Shown here: piece by piece, positions 15,588 to 22,683 of the stretch
How the letters are laid out: the number at the start of each line of letters is the position of its first letter
Numbering within the stretch: the first letter of the stretch is position 1
Assembly: GCA_026989435.1 (NCBI GenBank)
Contig: JALSJI010000003.1
Span: 1-33,629 of the forward strand
Reading direction: 5' to 3'
From: Sulfurovum sp.
GTDB lineage: Bacteria > Campylobacterota > Campylobacteria > Campylobacterales > Sulfurovaceae
Length of the DNA: 33,629 nucleotides
Notes under the pieces: generated by a model
Seen by the model: only the letters and a program-made list of their open reading frames with translations
The model's database searches: none
Told to the model about the DNA's origin: nothing
Program-made: the position numbers and the translations under genes

Positions 15588-17231
15588 CTAGAGCAAGGTT
15601 CCTTGTATCGGTTCATCCTTAGGTATGGATTTGGGTACATTTTTGTCCATATAGATAGATTGTGTCGGGAATGCAAGTTCAATGCCCTCTTCTACTTGTA
15701 TACGGGAAATAATTTCTACCGAAATAGTACTTCTTAATGTCATGGTTGCAAACGAGTTTGTCAAATACCAGACGGAAATTTTCATGCCATAGGGCTCAAT
15801 ATGTGTAAAAATACGCGGTTCGACATTGGTGTTTCTGATACCATACTGGCTTCTTAGTTTATTGAGTTGTTTTCTTGTAATGTCAGTATACCCTTTGGAA
15901 TATTTTTTGGATATCTCTTTGGCAATTAGTGAAGCCTTGTGTAGATCCGAGTCAAAGGTAACCACAAAATCAATACCGTCCCATACTGTTTTAAGCCCTG
16001 CATGAGAGTAGTTTGAGATCATATCCGTAAAGATAAAATTATTGGGAATAAATACGATTCTGCCTGCTCTTCTATTGACCATATAAGTAGTGAGGGTGAT
16101 ATCCTCATGAATGGTCATTCGTAGTAAGGAGATATCGACGATATCACCTACATACTCTACGCCGTCTCTTACAAATCGTACTCTATCTCCAACATGTATT
16201 GCTCCCCCAAGTACAATAGTAAACCATCCTAAAAGCGACATAAACCAATCTTTCATCGCAATAGCAATACCTGCAGAGGCAAACCCCAGAATGGTTACCA
16301 AATAGGATACGTTTTCTATATAGGCAAATAAAAGCGTGATGATCAACATGGTAAAAAAGGAGATATTGAGTGCTTTATTGATGGTGTAAAAGCGCTCATT
16401 GTCAGACATATATCTTCGTACTAAATATTTACTGAAGAACAGGATAAAAAGAAAAAAGAGTATAATGGCTCCAATAACCATAGCCTTTTGTGCTTCTCTT
16501 TTGATTTCATTTTTTAGATGGAGTTCTATCTCATCGATTTTTTTGGTATAGACATTCTCCGTTGTGTTAAATATTTCAAGCAGGGGCTCAAATGTTTTAA
16601 GCTGTTCTTGTACATCCAGCAGTACATTGAGATACTCTTTGTTATTGGGGTCAAATTCTAAAAGTTTGATGAGTATCTTCTCTTTCTCTTTATATTTTTT
16701 TACGATATTTTGCAAGGAGATGTAACGATTGTCGTACTCTTTTTGTTCTGAACGCAGTTTTTCTCTATAGGAGACGGCACTTATAATGGCAAAAGGGTTT
16801 CCTACACTTGGTACTTCAGGAATCATCGGCGGTGTAAGAAATTTTTTAAACGGATCTTTTTCGTACTCCTTAAGCAACAAAAGCTTCCCCGTGATGGTTT
16901 TGTTTGTTGCAATAAGCGATTCGAGTTCTTTCTCCTCTTTTTTTGATTTTTTCTTTTTCTTTTTTAAAACGGCAATACGATTTTCAATCTTTTTTTGCTG
17001 TTTTTTTAGCTCTTGGTAGGTATGATAGTTACTGTATATTTTGGACCAAATATTGTTTTCGGAGAGCTCTTTGTTGATTTTGTTTTTTAGTAAAACAAGA
17101 TTTTCGTAATATGTATTTTTTTGAATACTCTTATTGGACTCTTCTATTTTTGTCTCTTTTTTCTCCGTTGCCCCAAGAAGAAGTGTGAGAGCAAAAATGA
17201 GCAGAAATTTTGTTATCAAACCGGATTTCAT
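15588..17231 (-). CDS. MscS-family mechanosensitive channel with long periplasmic coiled coil
   Basis: A 547-residue inner-membrane protein. A signal peptide (about 1-21) is followed by a lysine/glutamate-rich coiled-coil region to about 245, presumably periplasmic. Membrane helices lie at about 250-271 and 287-305; the pore helix region is 308-345, with the glycine/alanine pattern GFASAGIAIAMKDWFMSLLGW typical of MscS TM3. The beta domain then begins IHVGDRVRF. Such channels open under membrane tension to release solutes on osmotic downshock. The extended N-terminus is longer than E. coli MscS (286 residues) and resembles the larger MscS-like proteins. Its ATG overlaps the aroB stop (ATGA) and its stop abuts mtaB, indicating translational coupling. 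Confidence 0.9.
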   Translation of the reverse strand: MKSGLITKFLLIFALTLLLGATEKKETKIEESNKSIQKNTYYENLVLLKNKINKELSENNIWSKIYSNYHTYQELKKQQKKIENRIAVLKKKKKKSKKEEKELESLIATNKTITGKLLLLKEYEKDPFKKFLTPPMIPEVPSVGNPFAIISAVSYREKLRSEQKEYDNRYISLQNIVKKYKEKEKILIKLLEFDPNNKEYLNVLLDVQEQLKTFEPLLEIFNTTENVYTKKIDEIELHLKNEIKREAQKAMVIGAIILFFLFILFFSKYLVRRYMSDNERFYTINKALNISFFTMLIITLLFAYIENVSYLVTILGFASAGIAIAMKDWFMSLLGWFTIVLGGAIHVGDRVRFVRDGVEYVGDIVDISLLRMTIHEDITLTTYMVNRRAGRIVFIPNNFIFTDMISNYSHAGLKTVWDGIDFVVTFDSDLHKASLIAKEISKKYSKGYTDITRKQLNKLRSQYGIRNTNVEPRIFTHIEPYGMKISVWYLTNSFATMTLRSTISVEIISRIQVEEGIELAFPTQSIYMDKNVPKSIPKDEPIQGTLL

Positions 17232-18280
17232 CGTTTTTCTCCGAAGGCAGAGAGTGCTTTTTTGACAATCTTCTCATCAATATCTGTAGCTATTTTATAT
17301 CTGCCAATACCGTTAGGAAGGATAAATGTGATCTTTCCACCGGAAGATTTTTTATCTAAATAAAAATGTTCATAGAACTTTTCTATATCTTGTATGGTGT
17401 ATTCTGTAGGCAGAGCGGCTCTTTTTAAAAGGGCCTTTATCGTATCGGCTTCTTTTTTTGACAAGAGGTTTAAGGCAACGGCTAGAGTATTTGCCATCAC
17501 CATACCTATGGCAACAGCCTCACCATGTAGATAGCGTGTATAGTCTGTTTCATTCTCTACCACATGTCCAAAGGTATGCCCGTAATTGAGTACGGCACGT
17601 ATGCCCGCTTCTTTTTCATCTTGGTTTACTACCCAGGCTTTGAGTTCTACGGATTTGCGTATCATCTCTTTGACAACTTGAAGGTTTGAGAAGTCGGCAT
17701 GCTGTAGATAGAAAAAGAAATCTTTGTCAAACATGATAGCCATTTTGATTACTTCTGCCACTCCTGCGGCAAATTCACGTGAAGGAAGTGTCTCTAGGAA
17801 TGAGGGGTCTATGTAGACGGCTTTTGGTTGATAAAAAGAGCCAATGAGATTTTTGCCGTATTGGTTATTGACACCGGTTTTCCCGCCTACGGATGCATCT
17901 ACCTGGCTTAAGAGCGTTGTAGGAATTTGGATAAAATCTATACCTCTTTGGTAGAGACTCGCTGCAAATCCCGTCATATCGCCGATAACACCGCCTCCTA
18001 GTGCAATGAGCACGGATTTTCTGTCAAGCTTATGGATAAAACAGTGATCAAGAATATCTTCTATGGTTTGAAGGGTTTTATAGGCCTCTCCGTCAGGAAC
18101 CGTAATGACATTTACAGAGGGTGCCGTAATCCTGGCACGCAGGATATCAAGGTGAAAGTTCGCTACGGTAGGATTGGTGACGATGGCCACGGAGGTATCG
18201 AATTTTAGTTGAGGCAGTTTTTCAATGGTGATGTTATACTGTACGGTATGTGCGCGTTCTAGTTTTATCGGGACAATCAT
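17228..18280 (-). CDS. aroB: 3-dehydroquinate synthase
   Basis: A 350-residue enzyme of the shikimate pathway converting DAHP to 3-dehydroquinate, NAD- and metal-dependent, cytoplasmic. The family core is complete: GGGVIGDMTGFAASLYQRG begins at 95, then IPTTLLSQVDASVGGKTGVN, and the metal-binding histidines lie in NYGHTFGHVVENE and in the later LHGEAVAIGM. Length is normal. It is the first gene of the six-gene operon and the only one in it with a metabolic role in aromatic synthesis; the linkage to mscS, mtaB and the ftsH-like gene is shared with Helicobacter and Campylobacter as I recall them. A leader of at least 30 bases containing AAGG precedes the ATG. No allosteric or attenuator sequence was seen. 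Confidence 0.96.
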   Translation of the reverse strand: MIVPIKLERAHTVQYNITIEKLPQLKFDTSVAIVTNPTVANFHLDILRARITAPSVNVITVPDGEAYKTLQTIEDILDHCFIHKLDRKSVLIALGGGVIGDMTGFAASLYQRGIDFIQIPTTLLSQVDASVGGKTGVNNQYGKNLIGSFYQPKAVYIDPSFLETLPSREFAAGVAEVIKMAIMFDKDFFFYLQHADFSNLQVVKEMIRKSVELKAWVVNQDEKEAGIRAVLNYGHTFGHVVENETDYTRYLHGEAVAIGMVMANTLAVALNLLSKKEADTIKALLKRAALPTEYTIQDIEKFYEHFYLDKKSSGGKITFILPNGIGRYKIATDIDEKIVKKALSAFGEKR

Positions 18281-18375
18281 TATAGAGATACCTTGCTGCC
18301 TTGATGGTGCATATTTTAGATTTTTTATCTTATCTCAATTGTGGTTAAATTTTGTTGTAGGAGAATACTTTTAGG

Positions 18376-19824
18376 TTAGAGATAACCCTCTTCTTTGCTC
18401 TCATTGGGTTCATAGGGAACAAGAAGTTTGGGATGTTTGTTCGTATGCAGCAGTGTCTGGTATATTTTAACCGACAGAAGTCTAAAGAGGTTGTTTGTAT
18501 CTGGGTTTTTTTCAAAAGGCATTACCTGAAGTATATTATGCATACCGGAGAGTTCGCGAATGGGATTACTTATTTTTTGCCGTATATCTATTTCTCTATT
18601 GAATATTTCTGAAAGCGTCTGGAAGTGTTCCATGATTATGTTTCTCTCTTCAAATTCACCGTCTGGGTCATAATCACCAAGAAGCAGGTTTAAATCAAGT
18701 GATTCTGAAATATCAAATGCCGTGGTAGAGATAGATTCCATCTTTTCGTTTTCACTCATCAGAATAACACACTGTTTTACATCATAGAGATACTTGTCGC
18801 CAAAGAGATAGACAAGTTTTTTTAGACGGTAGAGGCTTTCTTTGTTTTTTCTGGCTTTGAATGTCTCTCTGCTTGTTAGTATTAACCCTATATCATAAGC
18901 ATCTATGTCGTGTTCTATCTGTTCTTGAATATGATCGTTTTTATAGGAGATAGAGATATCTACCTGTGTGGATTCATATTTTCTTAACTTTTTTAAGATA
19001 TTAAAATCATTGGGATAAAAAATACGTACAAAGAGTGATTTGTTCTCAAGCTTTGTTAAGAGATAGATACTCTCTTCAAGATAGGCAAGGGCATTTTTCT
19101 TATCAAAACGCATATCTATCATCAGGTAGATATCTTTGCCAAAAGGTTCAGGGAAGAGTCCCGTACGTTTGTTAACGGTCTTATAGATACCATCAAGTAC
19201 AAGGGGTTTACCTAGGATGAGGAGTGTGTCATTGGGTCGAATCATCGTTGCGGCAGTAGGCAGAATTTGCATCTCACCTCGGTAAAGGGCGGCTATTTTC
19301 CATTTGCGTTGTACGATAGAGCCTATATGTCTGTAGGCATAAGAAGAGCCAAAAGGCACATGTACTTCCATAATCTCTCCTTGCCCTAAACCGACATTTT
19401 GTGCAACAAGAGGTACATTCGGAAGCTGCTCATAGAGGTGATTGGCTATAAATTGATCTTGGTGGATAATCGTGATGTTTTTACACATTTTTCCCATATT
19501 TTCATCATGCCATTGATTGACCAGTATTGTTCGTGCATTTGGATTGATAAGGGCGATATTCTTAAGTGTATATTCTGCATCCGTTTTATCCTCTAAGATG
19601 ACGAAGATATGAGAAAACTTTGTCTTTTTCATTGTATGGCTGAGCTTGGAAAAACTTGTCGGGTCAATAGGCACCAGGGTAATGTTTTTACTCAGTTTTT
19701 CAGGCAGTGTGCCTTTTTTATAATCGGTGACATAGTAGTGGTTTTGGGCTACTCTTTTTTTAGCGATCCATGTAATAAAATGTTTTGCAATGCTCCCACT
19801 TGCCAAAATTAGTATATTTTTAAT
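18376..19824 (-). CDS. TrkA-N/RCK-like regulatory protein (COG3400 type), probable ATT start
   Basis: A soluble protein of 482 residues if started at ATT 19824. That start restores the first strand of a Rossmann fold (KNILILASGSIAKHF) and has AGGGG six bases upstream; a TTG at 19806 would cut this strand off and has no ribosome site. Residues up to about 140 look like a TrkA-N/RCK nucleotide-binding domain, and about 145-225 (from VGLGQGEIMEVHVP to TLLILGKP) like an RCK-C domain. The last 250 residues match nothing I recognise. There is no pore or membrane helix, so it must act on a separate channel or transporter, probably in potassium control. I recall a similar gene between tgt and aroB in Helicobacter pylori. 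It is divergent from tgt. Confidence 0.75.
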   Translation of the reverse strand: MKNILILASGSIAKHFITWIAKKRVAQNHYYVTDYKKGTLPEKLSKNITLVPIDPTSFSKLSHTMKKTKFSHIFVILEDKTDAEYTLKNIALINPNARTILVNQWHDENMGKMCKNITIIHQDQFIANHLYEQLPNVPLVAQNVGLGQGEIMEVHVPFGSSYAYRHIGSIVQRKWKIAALYRGEMQILPTAATMIRPNDTLLILGKPLVLDGIYKTVNKRTGLFPEPFGKDIYLMIDMRFDKKNALAYLEESIYLLTKLENKSLFVRIFYPNDFNILKKLRKYESTQVDISISYKNDHIQEQIEHDIDAYDIGLILTSRETFKARKNKESLYRLKKLVYLFGDKYLYDVKQCVILMSENEKMESISTTAFDISESLDLNLLLGDYDPDGEFEERNIIMEHFQTLSEIFNREIDIRQKISNPIRELSGMHNILQVMPFEKNPDTNNLFRLLSVKIYQTLLHTNKHPKLLVPYEPNESKEEGYL

Positions 19825-19835
19825 GCTACACCCCT
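19822..19835 (-). promoter_or_regulatory. strong ribosome-binding site positioned for an ATT start
   Basis: On the minus strand AGGGG (19835-19831), a six-base spacer TGTAGC and then ATT AAA AAT. An in-frame stop (TAG) lies at 19836-19834, so no start further upstream is possible, and no ATG, GTG or TTG is available before 19806. Confidence 0.55.
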
Positions 19836-19847
19836 AAAGCTTTTAGA

Positions 19848-19854
19848 TATAATA
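19848..19854. promoter_or_regulatory. overlapping divergent -10 elements (tgt and TrkA-like gene)
   Basis: The heptamer TATAATA reads as TATAAT (19848-19853) toward tgt and as TATTAT (19854-19849) toward the TrkA-like gene. Expected starts are near 19860 on the plus strand and 19842 on the minus strand, giving leaders of about 50 and 18 bases. No -35 boxes are evident. Confidence 0.4.
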
Positions 19855-19910
19855 CTGCCTAATTTCATATGTTCATGCAGTATTTTGCCTATAAAGGATA
19901 TTATAACACA

Positions 19911-21032
19911 ATGCAATTTCAAATAGATAAAATTGATGTAGGAGCCAGAGCCTGTACGCTTAAAACGGCTCATTCTACGATATATACGCCTGTTTTTATG
20001 CCTGTAGGTACATTAGGAGCAATTAAAGCACTTGATAGTAGTGATTTAGAGAGATTTATACAACCTGAAATCATTTTGGCCAATACCTATCATATGTATC
20101 TGCGTCCGGGTGGGGATGTAGTCAGAGCGATGGGTAAGCTTCACGGTTTTACAAAGTTTCAAAAAAGTTTTTTAACAGACTCGGGAGGATTTCAGGCATT
20201 TTCTCTTAGTGATCATGTGAAGATAGATGAAGGCGGTATTACCTTTGCTTCCCATATAGATGGCTCTAAGCACTATTTTACTCCTAAAAAGGTGATAGAT
20301 ATACAGCATCAGCTAGGTTCTGATATTATGATGATACTTGATGATCTCGTAGCACTTCCTGCCACTAAAAAGCGCATAGAAGCCAGTATAGAGCGCACAA
20401 CAAGATGGGCACAGCAGAGTATAGATTACTTTAGAGAAAAACAGTCTGAAGGGGTGGGTTTGGAGCAAAACATTTTTGCCATTATTCAAGGAGGTACCGA
20501 TCGGGCATTTAGAAAGAGGTCGGCATCTGAGCTTTGTACAATGGATTATGACGGTTTTGCCATTGGAGGTTTGAGTGTCGGAGAGGCAAACAGTATAATG
20601 TATGATACAGTGGAGTGGACTACACAATTTATGCCGAAAGAGAAGCCAAGATATCTTATGGGTGTAGGAACACCGGAGGATTTGGTAGAAAATGTCTCTC
20701 GCGGTGTGGATATGTTTGACTGTGTAATGCCTACGCGTAATGCAAGAAACGGAACACTCTTTACCGGCTTTGGTAAAATCAATATTAAAAAATCTGCATA
20801 TACTACCGATGACTCCCCTATCGACCCAGAGTGTAACTGTATGGTATGCCAGAAATATTCACGTGCCTATTTGCGTCACCTCTACAGAGCAAAAGAGATG
20901 AGCTACTACCGGCTAGGTACTATTCATAACCTTTATTATTATCAGCAGTTAATGCAAGAGATGAGAGAGGCTATTTTGCAAGCTCGTTTTGAAGAGTTTA
21001 AGAGGGTATTTTATGAAAAAAGAGGAGTGTAA
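19911..21032 (+). CDS. tgt: tRNA-guanine transglycosylase (queuosine synthesis)
   Basis: A 373-residue enzyme that swaps guanine 34 for preQ1 in tRNAs with GUN anticodons. Family motifs are all present: early [17 protein letters not shown], the DSGGFQ active-site segment, GGLSVGE, the nucleophile region [13 protein letters not shown], and a zinc site made by CNCMVC plus the His of YLRHLY. The ATG at 19911 gives the standard N-terminus [15 protein letters not shown] and the usual Campylobacterota length; an upstream in-frame ATG at 19869 would add 14 non-conserved residues. AAAGGA lies 12 bases before the chosen ATG, somewhat far. The gene is transcribed alone, divergent from the TrkA-like gene, and ends only five bases before a small gene on the opposite strand. 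Confidence 0.96.
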   Translation: MQFQIDKIDVGARACTLKTAHSTIYTPVFMPVGTLGAIKALDSSDLERFIQPEIILANTYHMYLRPGGDVVRAMGKLHGFTKFQKSFLTDSGGFQAFSLSDHVKIDEGGITFASHIDGSKHYFTPKKVIDIQHQLGSDIMMILDDLVALPATKKRIEASIERTTRWAQQSIDYFREKQSEGVGLEQNIFAIIQGGTDRAFRKRSASELCTMDYDGFAIGGLSVGEANSIMYDTVEWTTQFMPKEKPRYLMGVGTPEDLVENVSRGVDMFDCVMPTRNARNGTLFTGFGKINIKKSAYTTDDSPIDPECNCMVCQKYSRAYLRHLYRAKEMSYYRLGTIHNLYYYQQLMQEMREAILQARFEEFKRVFYEKRGV

Positions 21033-21037
21033 GAAGA

Positions 21038-21142
21038 CTAGAGATCTAATTTATCCGTTGCTTTAATGACCAATGCGATAAGGATAACCTCAAGAAGTAT
21101 CAATATCCCTATAAGCGTGTTGAAATCTGAAAAAAATATCAT
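21038..21142 (-). CDS. small single-helix membrane protein (34 residues)
   Basis: A 34-codon frame from ATG 21142 to TAG 21038-21040. The product has a short N-terminus (MIFFSDFNT), a strong membrane helix (LIGILILLEVILIALVI) and a charged tail (KATDKLDL), the layout of genuine bacterial small membrane proteins. AAAGTG sits five bases before the ATG. It fills most of the otherwise empty 190 bases between tgt and the 5'-nucleotidase gene and has an AT-rich region upstream suitable for a promoter. I recognise no family; chance occurrence cannot be excluded at this length. Confidence 0.45.
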   Translation of the reverse strand: MIFFSDFNTLIGILILLEVILIALVIKATDKLDL

Positions 21143-21222
21143 AGTGTCACTTTCGCAAGTTTTTTATAGTCATAATCATAACGAAAAAATGTTAATTAAA
21201 TATTAATTAGTATGAAGTTGGC

Positions 21223-22113
21223 TTATTGTTTATACGGTACTTTGGCAGAGGGTGTCTCCTTTGAGGTCTCTTTTAGGTGTGTATCCTGATCATCAAAAAA
21301 GATATCTGCACCAAAGGCTTTAACGACTTCATATTTTTGTACACCTCCTTGAAAAAAAGCCTCATCTACACGTACGCCCCACCCTTGTAGTGTACCTAAA
21401 ACACGCTCATGTGTGGAGAAGCTTCGTGCCGTTACGAGTGCGGTACGTATGGGTGACGATTCCATAGGAAACTTGTCTTGTATCTCTGAGATAATTTTGA
21501 GAAATTTAAAAAAGGGTCCTTTGCTTAGAGGGTTTTTGGCATGTTTACGTTCATGTGCGATAAAAGCATCTAGTCCATTTTCTTGATAGATTTTTTCACT
21601 CTCATCTCCAAAAATGACTGCATCCCCATCAAAGGCAATTTTGACGGTCTCGGACTCTTTAGAAGCCACAGGTGTATGTGGAAGGATTGTAGCTGCTGCC
21701 ACGCCAGTGCGGATCGCCTCTTCTACATCCTGAGTATGTGCAGAGAGAAACAAGTCAACCTTAAATGCCTTTAGATAGCGTGCCACAGGCGTACCTGCGG
21801 TCCACCCCGTACGTTCTATCTCTAAGGCATAGTGTTCAATGGAGCGTCCTATACGCAACCCTGTAGCCGCATTGTTTCGAGAGAGAATGATAACTTCGAT
21901 GAGTTTATTGTCGAATGTTTTATTAATCATTAGCAGGTTTTGCACAAATCTAAAGGCAGATTCTTTTTTAAGCGGCTGATTCAGGTTTTCTAGTTGATGA
22001 GCATAGTATGATTCAAGCCCCTCTTTGTCAAAAATAGTATTCTCCTCTTCTAGGTCAAAGAGTGCACGTGACGAGATAGCAATGACCAGTTTGTCATCCA
22101 GGTTGTAAGCCAT
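21223..22113 (-). CDS. cytosolic 5'-nucleotidase family protein
   Basis: A protein of 296 residues when started at ATG 22113, which has AAAGGA five bases upstream and gives the family-like MAYNLDDKLVIAISSRALFDLEEEN. The longer frame to 22182 lacks a ribosome site. Matching features are VIILSRNNAATGLRI, the ERTGWTAGTPVARYL segment, FLSAHTQDVEEAI, an IAFDGDAVIF motif with paired aspartate positions, and a C-terminal VDEAFFQGGVQK followed by DIFFDDQ. This pattern corresponds to the 5'-nucleotidase family (PF06189) related to eukaryotic cytosolic NT5C1, which dephosphorylates nucleoside monophosphates. Substrate preference cannot be read. There is no signal peptide. It is divergent from the unknown gene at 22251 and appears to stand alone. 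Confidence 0.83.
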   Translation of the reverse strand: MAYNLDDKLVIAISSRALFDLEEENTIFDKEGLESYYAHQLENLNQPLKKESAFRFVQNLLMINKTFDNKLIEVIILSRNNAATGLRIGRSIEHYALEIERTGWTAGTPVARYLKAFKVDLFLSAHTQDVEEAIRTGVAAATILPHTPVASKESETVKIAFDGDAVIFGDESEKIYQENGLDAFIAHERKHAKNPLSKGPFFKFLKIISEIQDKFPMESSPIRTALVTARSFSTHERVLGTLQGWGVRVDEAFFQGGVQKYEVVKAFGADIFFDDQDTHLKETSKETPSAKVPYKQ

Positions 22114-22250
22114 AAAAATCCTTTGGGGATATTGTAATATCTTTTTGTTTAATCGATAGATTTGAAGAGCAGATAGATCCATAAAGAAAAAATTTATGAC
22201 AAAATGACATCTTTTTGATCTATCATTGCATATTTATGTATCATGCGTTT

Positions 22251-22598
22251 ATGTATCAAAAGAAAAAAATAAAATTGTATATCTCAGATTTGATGCAAGA
22301 GCCTGTCGCTACATACCCTTCGTACTACCTATTGAGTATGGTCATGCATAAAAATGAGATGTTACATGCCGCACTGATTGCTTTGCATAGCTTTGATTTT
22401 TCTCATTATAGCGTGCCTAAAGATTTTGAAGATATTTTTGCCACCTTTCATACAGGTGTATTTTCTATCTTTAAGGAAAAGTATGTAGTAGGATATTTTG
22501 GGAATAAAATGATGTATTTGGAGTCTCATGGATGGAGAAGTCTGCCGTCGAGTGAAGATATATTTAAACGTGAGAACTGGCTGGTCTATTTATCTTAA
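22251..22598 (+). CDS. hypothetical protein (about 115 residues)
   Basis: A frame of up to 127 residues; ATG codons at 22236 and 22251 and a TTG at 22215 are all in frame and none has a clear ribosome site, so the start is uncertain. The product from 22251 begins MYQKKKIKLYISDLMQEP, has no signal peptide and is rich in aromatic residues (the middle ALIALHSFDFSHYSVP and the end HGWRSLP and NWLVYLS). I recognise no family. It is flanked by a divergent 5'-nucleotidase gene and a convergent clpB gene, with a stem-loop just after its stop. Codon use is like its neighbours. Moderate confidence that it is real, given its length in an otherwise empty gap. Confidence 0.55.
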   Translation: MYQKKKIKLYISDLMQEPVATYPSYYLLSMVMHKNEMLHAALIALHSFDFSHYSVPKDFEDIFATFHTGVFSIFKEKYVVGYFGNKMMYLESHGWRSLPSSEDIFKRENWLVYLS

Positions 22599-22651
22599 GC
22601 AAGCACTTTTGATAGGTAGGGTATTTCTAGTTTATTGAGTATAACTCTATG

Positions 22652-22677
22652 ATTCCCAACATCATCTAGTTGGGAAT
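22652..22677. terminator. stem-loop between convergent genes, possible bidirectional terminator
   Basis: ATTCCCAAC at 22652-22660 pairs perfectly with GTTGGGAAT at 22669-22677 around an eight-base loop (9 bp stem). It lies just after the unknown gene and seven bases past the clpB stop. No U-tract follows on either strand, so a classical intrinsic terminator is not assured. Confidence 0.45.
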
Positions 22678-22683
22678 AGCTCT

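Noticed and set aside
22114-22182. N-terminal extension of the 5'-nucleotidase
   Set aside because: The 23 extra residues lack a ribosome site, while ATG 22113 has AAAGGA at ideal spacing and gives the family-like N-terminus.
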